A program made the position numbers and the translations under genes. 33,235 nt of DNA from Rikenellaceae bacterium (GTDB taxonomy: Bacteria; Bacteroidota; Bacteroidia; Bacteroidales; Rikenellaceae), in assembly GCA_015059865.1 (NCBI GenBank), contig SUZP01000018.1:1-33235 (forward strand). The letters are read 5' to 3'. Shown here piece after piece: positions 25,720-33,093 of this stretch; the stretch's first letter is position 1, and each line of letters opens with the position of its first letter. The notes beneath the pieces are model-generated. The model was not told the origin of the DNA. It was given only the letters and a program-made list of their open reading frames with translations, and did no database searches.

Positions 25720-27108
25720 CTACTCTTCTAAACCTCGAACATAGCGGTCAATAGCTGCCGCAGCCTTTCGACCTGCGCCCATAGCCAAGATTACAGTTGC
25801 TGCACCCGTTACAGTATCGCCACCTGCAAAGACACCCTTACGCGAGGTCTGACCACACTCGTCTGCAACAATACAACCTCTGCGGTTAGTATCGAGAGCA
25901 TCCGTAGTCGAAGCGATAAGCGGATTTGGGGATGTTCCGAGTGCCATAACTACAACATCGCACTCTATCTCGAAATCCGAGCCTGCAACCTCCTGTGGAG
26001 AGCGACGACCACTCTCATCTGGCTCGCCAAGCTCCATCTCTACACAGTTGATAGCGCGCACCCAGCCCTTATCATCGCCCAACACAGCCGTAGGGTTGGT
26101 GAGCATCTTAAACTCGATGCCCTCCTCCTTGGCGTGATGTACCTCCTCAACGCGAGCAGGCAGCTCCTTCTCGCTACGGCGATATACGATAGTAGCCTCG
26201 GCTCCAAGACGCTTTGCCGTACGCACTGCATCCATAGCCACATTACCACCACCAACAACTACCACCTTGCGACCTACATATATAGGTGTATCGTACTCTG
26301 CATCGTAGGCGTGCATCAAGTTAGCGCGTGTGAGGAACTCATTTGCCGACAATACGCCGTTCAAGTTCTCGCCATCAATGCCCATAAAGCGAGGCAGACC
26401 TGCACCAGAGCCGATAAATACTGCATCGAAACCCTCCTCGTCGAGCAGCGAATCGACAGTGATTGTTCGACCTACAACGACATCCGTCTCGATGGTTACG
26501 CCGAGTTGCTTCACGCTCTCAATCTCGCGCTTCACAACGCGCTCCTTTGGCAAGCGGAACTCTGGAATACCATATACGAGCACACCTCCTGCCTCGTGCA
26601 GAGCCTCGAATATTGTAACCTCGTAGCCCATCTTTGCAAGGTCGCTTGCGCAAGCCAAGCCCGCAGGGCCACTACCCACGATAGCTACCTTGTGGCCATT
26701 CTTCTCAATATGCGGCATTGGTCGGCCATTCTCCAACTGCCAATCGCCCACAAATCTTTCGAGCTTACCAATAGCGACAGGCTCACCCTTGATGCCAAGG
26801 ATACACGAGCCCTCGCACTGCGACTCCTGCGGACATACACGACCGCAGATGCTTGGCAACGATGAGTCGGCCGAAATAACCTCGGCAGCACCCTTCATAT
26901 CGCCTTCACGCAGACGCTCAATAAAGCGTGGTATCTGAATATTTACGGGACAAGCCGCCACACAACGAGGATTTTTGCAATCGAGGCATCGTGTAGCCTC
27001 CAACATAGCCTCCTCCTGATTGTAGCCATAGCAAACCTCCTCGAAGTTGGTTGCTCTCAATTTTGCATCTTGTTCGCGCACTGGAACGCGAGGTATCTTA
27101 TTTGCCAT
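25720..27108 (-). CDS. nfnB: NfnB-like / GltD-like NADPH-dependent flavoprotein oxidoreductase
   Basis: A 462-aa FAD and Fe-S protein. The N-terminal domain carries cysteines of two 4Fe-4S clusters (CLDCKNPRCVAACP and CGRVCPQESQCEGSC). Then come the FAD fold VAIVGSGPAGLACASDLA and the NAD(P)H fold VVVVGGGNVAMDAVRTAKRLG with IVYRRSEKELPAR, and the C-terminal GDTVTGAATVILAMGAG. Such proteins are annotated as glutamate synthase small chain, but here the gene lies 2 bp behind an NfnA-like gene and no GltB is present. The pair therefore fits NADH-dependent ferredoxin:NADP oxidoreductase (Nfn, electron-bifurcating). A sulfide dehydrogenase-like role is the alternative. Confidence 0.85.
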   Translation of the reverse strand: MANKIPRVPVREQDAKLRATNFEEVCYGYNQEEAMLEATRCLDCKNPRCVAACPVNIQIPRFIERLREGDMKGAAEVISADSSLPSICGRVCPQESQCEGSCILGIKGEPVAIGKLERFVGDWQLENGRPMPHIEKNGHKVAIVGSGPAGLACASDLAKMGYEVTIFEALHEAGGVLVYGIPEFRLPKERVVKREIESVKQLGVTIETDVVVGRTITVDSLLDEEGFDAVFIGSGAGLPRFMGIDGENLNGVLSANEFLTRANLMHAYDAEYDTPIYVGRKVVVVGGGNVAMDAVRTAKRLGAEATIVYRRSEKELPARVEEVHHAKEEGIEFKMLTNPTAVLGDDKGWVRAINCVEMELGEPDESGRRSPQEVAGSDFEIECDVVVMALGTSPNPLIASTTDALDTNRRGCIVADECGQTSRKGVFAGGDTVTGAATVILAMGAGRKAAAAIDRYVRGLEE

Positions 27109-27110
27109 AG

Positions 27111-27995
27111 CTACTTATCTAAACCTATATTACACTTGTGTCCCGCTTCGCGCTCACGCTGTATTGCCTGTGCGCGTTGCTCCTGCGTGCGGTACATTCC
27201 CTGACGGCGCATAGCCTCGTCAAAATCTACATCGTATGCGTTGAACTCTGGTCCATCAACGCAGGTAAACTTAGTCTTGCCTGCAATGGTTACACGGCAC
27301 GCACCACACATACCCGTACCATCAACCATCAAAGCGTTGAGTGATACGATACATGGCAACTCAAACTTCTTTGCCGTGAGAGTTACAAACTTCATCATAA
27401 TCATCGGACCAATAGCCACGCAGCAATCATACTGCTTGCCATCCTCCGTAATAAGTTTTTCGAGCAGGGTAGTCACCAAGCCGTGGAAACCCTCCGAGCC
27501 ATCATCCGTAGCGATATAGAGATTTGCAGCAACCTTACGCATCTCCTCTGCGTAGATAAGCAAATCTTTCGACTTTGCGCCAATGATAACATCCACATCT
27601 ACACCGCGCTCAGCGAGCCACTTAACCTGTGGATATACTGGGGCAGCACCTACGCCACCACCGATAAAGATAAACTTGCGCTTGCGCAACTCCTCGATAG
27701 GCTCAGCCACAAAATCGGATGGGCGACCGAGTGGGCCTGCCACATCGGCAAGATACTCTCCTACACCCCTCGCTACAATCTTACGGGTTGAAACACCCAA
27801 TGCCTGAGTTACGAGAGTTATTGTTCCCTCCGCCACATCATAATCTGCGATAGTGAGAGGTGTGCGCTCACCCTTCTCATCTGCACGCACAATGACAAAT
27901 TGTCCCGGTTGTGCCGAGCGAGCAATACGCGGAGCCTTGACACGAGTCAAGTAGATATTTTCCGCAAGTTCTCTACTCTCAGTTACTTCAAACAT
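27111..27995 (-). CDS. nfnA: NfnA-like ferredoxin:NADP+ oxidoreductase alpha subunit
   Basis: A 294-aa protein of the dihydroorotate dehydrogenase electron-transfer (PyrK) and NfnA type. The N-terminal FAD-binding barrel has QFVIVRADEKGERTPLTI. The NAD-binding domain has FIFIGGGVGAAPVYPQVKWL. The C-terminal 2Fe-2S site is DGTGMCGACRV followed by FTCVDGPEF. It is followed 2 bp later by the NfnB-like partner, and lies 20 bp behind a DUF1573 gene. The subunit pairing supports Nfn, linking NADH, NADPH and ferredoxin pools; PyrK is less likely because pyrD is absent here. Confidence 0.85.
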   Translation of the reverse strand: MFEVTESRELAENIYLTRVKAPRIARSAQPGQFVIVRADEKGERTPLTIADYDVAEGTITLVTQALGVSTRKIVARGVGEYLADVAGPLGRPSDFVAEPIEELRKRKFIFIGGGVGAAPVYPQVKWLAERGVDVDVIIGAKSKDLLIYAEEMRKVAANLYIATDDGSEGFHGLVTTLLEKLITEDGKQYDCCVAIGPMIMMKFVTLTAKKFELPCIVSLNALMVDGTGMCGACRVTIAGKTKFTCVDGPEFNAYDVDFDEAMRRQGMYRTQEQRAQAIQREREAGHKCNIGLDK

Positions 27996-28015
27996 AGTTT
28001 TTAGTTGGTTTTTTG

Positions 28016-29086
28016 TTACCTCTCGACAATTGCCGACACCCTTATCGTTACTACCGGCATCTTAGGGTCGTCGCTGATAATTCTCAACTTCTCAACCACT
28101 GCCCCGAATGGCAAACGCGATGGTTCTATCTCAATTAGTATCTCTCTCTTTCCTCCTGCTTCAATCGTGCTGTCGCCCCTCATCGTCGCCCCAAAGCCCT
28201 CGCCATTCAGTTCCAATTTACGAATTGCGAGAGGTCGCGTACCCGTGTTATACAACTCTAACACGCGGGCGCGTTTCGTATGCGCGCACTTTACAGCCCC
28301 AAATTTAATACTTTTTTCTGAAACCGCAATCATTTGTGCCGTATTATTTCTATTTTCTCCTCGAAAATCTATCGCAAGCCCATTTATTATGAGTGGATAC
28401 CTCGTTTTTTGACCATTTGCAAGTAGCGTGACAACATAATCGAGCGAGCCATATTTCGCACTATCGTCGGGCAACATACAGACAAAATTCAGCACCGCCT
28501 CCTCTCCTGCGCCAATCGTTGCAGGATAGTAAAACTCCAATTCGGGGTAGCTCTCCACAACAGACAGCGACACTCTACGAGAAGAGGTATTCACAATCTC
28601 GAACACAGACTGCTTTGCCCTGCCGTGCTCGACAAAACCAAAGGAGTGGGCATTCGTGGCGGCACACAATCCCTCGCCGAGGTCAATAGGATAACGCTCC
28701 TCCAAACTACGCTTGCGAGGTCGCACCTTGCCCGAAATAAGCAGCTCCTCCTTCGCCCCATCTGCCGTTGCGACAAAGAGCTTGCGAGCAAATGCACCGG
28801 GGTAGTTCAGCGGATTAAACACCACCTTTATCGTCGCTACGCTATCTGGCATCACTGGCTTGCGCGAAAATTCAGCCCTCGTACATCCACACGAGGAGTA
28901 GGCCGACACCACGACAATTGGCTCCTTTGCATCGTTGCGAAAACGAAAAATATGCTCCACCGAGCCGCCATCCTCGGCAATCTCACCAAAATTGTGAGAA
29001 TTATTTTCAAAAATAATTTTTGCATCCGAAACGCCATAAACAAGTGTAAATAAGGCGATAACGGCAATATTCATAAATCTTTTCAT
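28016..29086 (-). CDS. DUF1573-domain exported protein
   Basis: A 356-aa protein with a signal peptide (MKRFMNIAVIALFTLVYGVSDA). The first domain has the DUF1573 pattern HNFGEIAEDGGSVEHIFRF followed by SSCGCTRAEFSRKPV, and two more beta-sandwich repeats follow (about 120-240 and 240-356). The function is unknown; such proteins are common in the Bacteroidetes envelope. I chose ATG 29086 because an upstream start (29167) would place the promoter inside the gene and precede the signal peptide with charged residues. The -7 box ends only 5 nt before this ATG, so the mRNA may be leaderless. Confidence 0.85.
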   Translation of the reverse strand: MKRFMNIAVIALFTLVYGVSDAKIIFENNSHNFGEIAEDGGSVEHIFRFRNDAKEPIVVVSAYSSCGCTRAEFSRKPVMPDSVATIKVVFNPLNYPGAFARKLFVATADGAKEELLISGKVRPRKRSLEERYPIDLGEGLCAATNAHSFGFVEHGRAKQSVFEIVNTSSRRVSLSVVESYPELEFYYPATIGAGEEAVLNFVCMLPDDSAKYGSLDYVVTLLANGQKTRYPLIINGLAIDFRGENRNNTAQMIAVSEKSIKFGAVKCAHTKRARVLELYNTGTRPLAIRKLELNGEGFGATMRGDSTIEAGGKREILIEIEPSRLPFGAVVEKLRIISDDPKMPVVTIRVSAIVER

Positions 29087-29091
29087 CGGTA

Positions 29092-29123
29092 CAAAGATAA
29101 TTTTTTTAATTTTTTTATGCAAA
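29092..29123 (-). promoter_or_regulatory. Promoter of the DUF1573-nfnAB operon
   Basis: Minus-strand TTTG (29123-29120), 20 nt, TATCTTTG (29099-29092). It is divergent from the tRNA-Asn promoter. Confidence 0.85.
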
Positions 29124-29126
29124 AGT

Positions 29127-29158
29127 TTTGCAGGAATAAAAAATTTGCCATATATTTG
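29127..29158 (+). promoter_or_regulatory. Promoter of tRNA-Asn (and tRNA-Val)
   Basis: TTTG (29127-29130), 20 nt, TATATTTG (29151-29158). Confidence 0.85.
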
Positions 29159-29204
29159 CACTCGCAAAACGGGAACAACCGCATTGCAAGGTTCTTAGAA
29201 ACAC

Positions 29205-29278
29205 GCCTGAATAGCTCAGTTGGTTAGAGCACATGACTGTTAATCATGGGGTCCTAGGTTCAAGTCCTTGTTCAGGCG
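29205..29278 (+). tRNA. tRNA-Asn (anticodon GUU)
   Basis: A 74-nt tRNA. The acceptor GCCTGAA pairs with TTCAGGC, the discriminator is G, the anticodon loop CTGTTAA gives GTT, and the T-loop is GGTTCAAGTCC. No CCA is encoded. The 141 nt to tRNA-Val hold only two tiny ORFs (16 and 17 codons) with no other support. Confidence 0.97.
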
Positions 29279-29419
29279 CTATTGCGCGAGGGTTGCAAAA
29301 AATGTTCGATTACGACAGCACCTACAACGAAGGTTGGAGGTATGGCGAGTAAAAGTGTTGAAGTGGATAGCAACAACTTTGAAGATAACGAATAGCAGTC
29401 CCAAGCCATTTTTGGAAAA

Positions 29420-29494
29420 GGGAGCTTAGCTCAGCTGGTTTAGAGCATCTGCCTTACAAGCAGAGGGTCGGGGGTTCGAATCCCTCAGCTCCCA
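29420..29494 (+). tRNA. tRNA-Val (anticodon UAC)
   Basis: A 75-nt tRNA. The acceptor GGGAGCT pairs with AGCTCCC, the discriminator is A, the anticodon loop CTTACAA gives TAC, and the T-loop GTTCGAATCCC is at 29474-29484. No CCA is encoded. Confidence 0.97.
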
Positions 29495-29501
29495 CAAAAT
29501 C

Positions 29502-29530
29502 AAGACGACTTTTTTGAGTCGTCTTTTTTT
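29502..29530 (+). terminator. Intrinsic terminator of tRNA-Val
   Basis: A 9-bp stem AAGACGACT/AGTCGTCTT (29502-29510 with 29517-29525), then T to 29530. Confidence 0.85.
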
Positions 29531-29540
29531 GTGTCCGCTG

Positions 29541-29744
29541 AGGAATTCGTCAGTCGGTGGCGGTGTGGCAGAGTTGTCGGCGATAGTACGCGGAGGTGTA
29601 TTGCTGCGCAATATCGAGCCTATGGCTGATTAATAAAAGTATATAAATATTCTTTTATCTATCAGCCATATTCTCGCAACTTCGTTGTACTCCTCCGCTT
29701 ATCTATCTGGCTCTGCTCAAACCTGCGGCGACCGTTCGAATCCC
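29541..29744. repeat. tRNA-linked palindromic repeat, copy 2
   Basis: Homologous over its length to 175-380. The arms are about 29568-29630 and 29661-29716, and the AT-rich centre is 29631-29660. It ends in GTTCGAATCCC (29734-29744), identical to the T-arm of the adjoining tRNA-Val rather than to that of tRNA-Leu. One stem pair changes from T-A (229/331 in copy 1) to G-C (593/695 of this 29 kb block), keeping pairing. Confidence 0.7.
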
Positions 29745-29777
29745 GTGAGGAGAAGAAAAGGTGGAATAATGGTAAAT

Positions 29778-29797
29778 ATCAAGACGACTTTTTTGAG
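29778..29797. repeat. Direct repeat of the tRNA-Val terminator start
   Basis: These 20 bp (ATCAAGACGACTTTTTTGAG) are identical to 29499-29518. Together with the T-arm copy they suggest that the tRNA 3' region was duplicated on the far side of the repeat element. Confidence 0.85.
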
Positions 29798-29850
29798 GTT
29801 TTTGCGTTTTTGCGTTTTTGCGCGCGCAAAGGGCGCAAAAGGGCGCAAAC
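29798..29850. repeat. Low-complexity GTTTTTGC / GGGCGCAAAA tract
   Basis: Three GTTTTTGC-type 8-bp units are followed by inverse-type GGGCGCAAAA units, forming an imperfect palindrome. No gene is seen. Confidence 0.6.
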
Positions 29851-29863
29851 AGCGCAGCGATTT

Positions 29864-30151
29864 AATTGACAATTGACGAATTGACAATTGACAATTAAAG
29901 GTATTCTTTGTTTTATAAACTCCTCCCCTGTCTTAGGGGAGGTGGCCGTTAGGGCGGAGGGGTTTGTCGCGGTTGTCTGAACTCCCACCCTCGTCACGGC
30001 GCAGATTTTACTGGGGGTTACTGGGGACACACCTGCGGTGTTTTACTGGGGGCGGGCGTTCCGCCCTTTACTGGGGAGCGCGGAGAGCGATTGCGCCGCA
30101 GGCCTAAATAAAAATACCATTAATTGTCAATTGTCAATTCGTCAATTCGTC
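29864..30151. repeat. Inverted heptamer-array pair flanking a G-rich segment
   Basis: AATTGAC units (29864-29896) and inverse AATTGTC/AATTCGTC units (30122-30151) enclose about 225 bp with no ORF. Inside are a hairpin CCTCCCCT/AGGGGAGG (29922-29942) and the TTACTGGGG tract. TCTCGTC x2 follows at 30163-30176. Confidence 0.7.
30008..30076. repeat. Four TTACTGGGG repeats alternating with small hairpins
   Basis: TTACTGGGG starts at 30008, 30018, 30043 and 30068 (steps of 10, 25, 25). The two 16-bp spacers each hold a 5-bp hairpin (ACACC/GGTGT and GGGCG/CGCCC). Confidence 0.75.
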
Positions 30152-30239
30152 AACTTGAAAACTCTCGTCTCTCGTCTTCTGCTCTCGCAACGCGGTGTGG
30201 CACTAACCTTGCACTTCTCGGTAGAAAAATCTTGTCGCT

Positions 30240-31442
30240 ATGAAAATATCTACCGGAAAGGGCGAAATATCCCTGCTTGCATTGTTGGCTATATGGTCGG
30301 TGTCGGCCGTAACATCGTTGCCGGGATTGGCAATATCCCCTATATTGGAGGATTTAAGTCGCATATTCCCCTCCGCATCACAGCTTGAAATACAGATGCT
30401 TACATCGCTGCCCTCGCTCTTGATTATTCCGTTCGTGCTGCTCTCAGGCTGGCTCTCGTCACGAGGCGAGTCATTGAAGTTGTTGGCCGTAGGTTTGGCG
30501 ATATTCTTTGTGAGTGGAGCGATGTGCATCTTCGCCAAAGATATCCGATTGTTGATTGTTGCAAGCTCCATTATGGGCGCAGGTGCTGGTATCGCAGTGC
30601 CCTATTCTACGGGGTTGGTGGTGCGCTATTTTACGGGCGATGCGCGTGTGCGACAGCTCGGTATCAGCTCGGCAGTGAACAACCTCTCGTTGGTGCTGGC
30701 TACGGCTGTGGTGGGCTGGATTGCGACCAAGGATTGGCATCTCGCCTTTATGGTCTACCTCCTGCCTGCGGTGTCGATGGTGATGCTGCTCGCTCTGCGC
30801 AATACCAAGGCTGCGCCTGAGCCCAAGGAGAGCGACCAGTTGCGTCAATCCAAAATCCACTGGAAACGGCTTTCGGGGTTGTCGGTGTTGTACTTTGTGA
30901 TTACATTCACGACACTCGTCATCACATTCTATCTCTCGTTCTTGCTCGAAAAATATCGTTTTCCGCAGGAGTTTTCGAGCGTGATGATTTCGCTCTTCTT
31001 CTTGGCTATAATGTTGCCCGGCTTTGCCCTTAATATGATTATTCGACGATTGCGCTCGATGACGATATTTGTGTCGTTGTGCTTTATCGTAATAGGCCTG
31101 CTGCTTGTTGGTACGGTGCCCGATATTCCATTGATGACTGTGGGCGTGATACTTACGGGCGTGGGCTATGGCGTTTTGCAGCCTATAATCTACGACAAAA
31201 CTGCCATCATCGCCCCACCTGCCTTGGCTACGAAGTCGCTGTCGGTGGTTATGACGGTGAACTATGTGGCAGTGGTGGCGTGCCCCTTTGTGGTCGATTT
31301 TGCCGAGCATATTATACTGCATCACAAGGAGCAGAGCTTTCCATTTGTCTTGGGTGCAGCGTTAGTAGCCTTGGTGGCACTCTTGTCGATACTGCTGCGA
31401 AAAAGTTTCGTTTTGGGACTCGACGAGTCGTACTACAAGTGA
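30240..31442 (+). CDS. MFS transporter
   Basis: A 400-aa inner-membrane protein with about 12 hydrophobic segments split by a charged loop near residues 190-215 (PEPKESDQLRQSKIHWK). The first half has the MFS-like LSGWLSSRGESLKLL loop between segments 2 and 3, and GAGAGIAVPYSTGLV. It is probably a drug/H+ or small-molecule antiporter; the substrate is unknown. No clear TAnnTTTG promoter is seen upstream, where repeats end about 60 bp before the ATG. It lies 85 bp before the LuxC-type gene, separated by a heptamer array, so the two are probably separate units. Confidence 0.87.
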   Translation: MKISTGKGEISLLALLAIWSVSAVTSLPGLAISPILEDLSRIFPSASQLEIQMLTSLPSLLIIPFVLLSGWLSSRGESLKLLAVGLAIFFVSGAMCIFAKDIRLLIVASSIMGAGAGIAVPYSTGLVVRYFTGDARVRQLGISSAVNNLSLVLATAVVGWIATKDWHLAFMVYLLPAVSMVMLLALRNTKAAPEPKESDQLRQSKIHWKRLSGLSVLYFVITFTTLVITFYLSFLLEKYRFPQEFSSVMISLFFLAIMLPGFALNMIIRRLRSMTIFVSLCFIVIGLLLVGTVPDIPLMTVGVILTGVGYGVLQPIIYDKTAIIAPPALATKSLSVVMTVNYVAVVACPFVVDFAEHIILHHKEQSFPFVLGAALVALVALLSILLRKSFVLGLDESYYK

Positions 31443-31450
31443 TAGACGAA

Positions 31451-31502
31451 AATTGTCAATTGTCAATTCGTCAATTCGTCAATTCGTCAATTCTCAATTC
31501 TC
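31451..31502. repeat. Heptamer/octamer array (AATTGTC, AATTCGTC, AATTCTC)
   Basis: Two AATTGTC, three AATTCGTC and two AATTCTC units in tandem. It abuts the -7 box of the next gene. Confidence 0.9.
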
Positions 31503-31514
31503 AATTTTTTTTGC

Positions 31515-31522
31515 TATCTTTG
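31515..31522 (+). promoter_or_regulatory. -7 element of the acyl-CoA reductase gene
   Basis: TATCTTTG, 5 nt before the GTG start codon, so the transcript would start at or near the codon. No -33 TTTG is seen. Confidence 0.65.
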
Positions 31523-31527
31523 TACTC

Positions 31528-32520
31528 GTGAAGAGTACTATCCAAATATTTACTGAACTTGGTGCGCGCCTTGCGGGGTTTGGCTCCGACGAGGTGTCGC
31601 GCTCTGTTATTGCACGCGCAGTGGCGGAGAATGAGTGGTTCTCGGTAGAGGATATTCGCTACGCTGTGGAGGCTATACGCAGCGAGATGCTCGATGCGGA
31701 GAGGATTGAGCAGTGGCTCTCGCACTACGCTCTTGCCGCGTCGCACGAGCCAAAGCGTGTGGCGATTATTATGGCAGGAAATATTCCGTTGGTGGGCTTT
31801 TTTGATTTGATGTGCGTCATCGCAAGTGGCAATATTCCGTGCGTGAAACCTTCGAGCAAAGACCGCGTTTTGGAGGCGTATGTCGAACAACTACTGCGCG
31901 AGATAGAGCCTGCGTTGCATATTGAGCAGTATGAGCAAGACGCTGATTATGACGCTGTTATCGCTACGGGTGGAGATAGTGCAAATCTCTATTTTGCAAC
32001 CGCTTTCGAGCATACGCCATCCCTTCTGCGAGGTAGTCGCCACTCGGTGGCGGTGCTGTCGGGCAGGGAGAGCGACGAGGATATGTTGCGCCTTGCCGAT
32101 GATATTTTCAGATATTCGGGCTTGGGCTGTCGCAATGTGTCGCTCCTCTTTGTGCCCAAGGGCTACAAACCCTCGTTGTCGGTGCGCAAGATGTGCCGAG
32201 CATACCACAATAACTACCTGCAATGCAGGGCGTTACTGACAATGCAAGGGGCAAAGTTCGAGGATTTGGGCGAGGCTCTTCTCGTGGAGTCGGGAGCCGA
32301 GTTCTCGCGTTTTCTCAGTCAGATTAATATTGCGGAGTACTACGACTTGGAGGAGGTGCATAGTTGGCTTGCCGCAAGTGATGAGGTGTTGCAATGTGTG
32401 GTTAGCGATATCGAGGGGCTACATTCGCGCGCAGTGCCGCTTGGTCGTGCGCAACTGCCTACGCTGTTCGATTATGCAGATGAACGCGATACGATGCAAT
32501 TTTTGACCTCTCTTGATTAA
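31528..32520 (+). CDS. LuxC-family acyl-CoA reductase
   Basis: A 330-aa protein of the LuxC/acyl-CoA reductase family, which reduces activated acyl groups to aldehydes with NAD(P)H in an aldehyde-dehydrogenase-like fold. Supporting segments are IIMAGNIPLVGFFDLMCVIASGN, split here as IIMAGNIPLVGFFD and MCVIASGNIPCVKPSSKD; AVIATGGDSANLYF; and the catalytic-Cys region YSGLGCRNVSLLFVPKGY. No luxD or luxE lies nearby, as is common for Bacteroidetes standalone copies. I chose GTG 31528 because the upstream ORF extension (from 31453) is translated repeat DNA and precedes the -7 box. Confidence 0.8.
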   Translation: MKSTIQIFTELGARLAGFGSDEVSRSVIARAVAENEWFSVEDIRYAVEAIRSEMLDAERIEQWLSHYALAASHEPKRVAIIMAGNIPLVGFFDLMCVIASGNIPCVKPSSKDRVLEAYVEQLLREIEPALHIEQYEQDADYDAVIATGGDSANLYFATAFEHTPSLLRGSRHSVAVLSGRESDEDMLRLADDIFRYSGLGCRNVSLLFVPKGYKPSLSVRKMCRAYHNNYLQCRALLTMQGAKFEDLGEALLVESGAEFSRFLSQINIAEYYDLEEVHSWLAASDEVLQCVVSDIEGLHSRAVPLGRAQLPTLFDYADERDTMQFLTSLD

Positions 32521-32538
32521 AATATTGAAAATTTATGC

Positions 32539-32546
32539 TATATTTG
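32539..32546 (+). promoter_or_regulatory. -7 element of the Spy/CpxP-like gene
   Basis: TATATTTG, 29 nt before the ATG at 32576. No clear -33 TTTG at 19-20 nt. Confidence 0.55.
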
Positions 32547-32575
32547 CATATCTAAAACTCTAAATTTGTAGAATT

Positions 32576-33064
32576 ATGAAGAAGATTATTTTGATGATTG
32601 TTGCCGTATTGGCATTTGTAACTCTATCGGCACAGCCGCCGCAGGGAGGTCCGCAGGGAGGTCCGCAGGGAGGTCAGCGAGGTGGTGCTAACCGCCAAGC
32701 GCGAATGATTGAGATGTTGCAGACGCGACTTAATATGAGCCCTGAGCAGGCGAAGAAGTTTGCGCCTGTATATCAGGCGTATCAGCGCGAAATTCGCAAT
32801 GTTCGCAAGGATACCAAGACCTATGTTGATTCGTTCAAGGGCGAGGAGATGACCATCAAGGTTGCGAAGAAGATTATGATGGCACAGCTCAATGGCGACA
32901 AGCAGATTATTCAGGTTAAGAAGGAGTATATCAAGGTCTTTGTGAACTACCTCACTCCTGAGCAGTTGTCGAAGATATTTACCCTCAATCAGGGAGGCCG
33001 TCGCCCTCGTGGCGGACAGCCGGGACAAGGTCCACGCCCACAAGGTCCACAACCTCGCCCATAG
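32576..33064 (+). CDS. Spy/CpxP-like (LTXXQ-type) small periplasmic protein
   Basis: A 162-aa exported protein with signal peptide MKKIILMIVAVLAFVTLSA. After it come three PQGG units encoded by a 12-bp tandem repeat, then a mostly helical core (about 40-135) with two LTxxQ-like motifs, LNMSPEQAKKF and LTPEQLSKIF. The tail is again rich in Pro, Gln, Gly and Arg. The core resembles periplasmic Spy/CpxP stress proteins, which bind unfolded proteins; that role is inference here. It is basic, monocistronic, and next to an IS element. Confidence 0.75.
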   Translation: MKKIILMIVAVLAFVTLSAQPPQGGPQGGPQGGQRGGANRQARMIEMLQTRLNMSPEQAKKFAPVYQAYQREIRNVRKDTKTYVDSFKGEEMTIKVAKKIMMAQLNGDKQIIQVKKEYIKVFVNYLTPEQLSKIFTLNQGGRRPRGGQPGQGPRPQGPQPRP

Positions 33065-33093
33065 TAAGGCGACAGATAGTAAGAAAAAGGGAG

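Noticed and set aside
29087..29167. A 27-residue N-terminal extension of the DUF1573 protein
   Set aside because: It lies over the promoter and precedes a normal signal peptide that starts at 29086.
29302..29395. Two overlapping tiny ORFs (16 and 17 codons) between tRNA-Asn and tRNA-Val
   Set aside because: They overlap by a few bases like coupled genes, but are very short and have no promoter, terminator or comparison to support them.
30008..30076. CRISPR-like array
   Set aside because: Repeats are only 9 bp and spacers 16 bp with internal hairpins; no cas genes are present.
31453..31527. A 25-residue N-terminal extension of the LuxC-type protein
   Set aside because: It is translated from the heptamer/octamer repeat array and lies before the -7 box.
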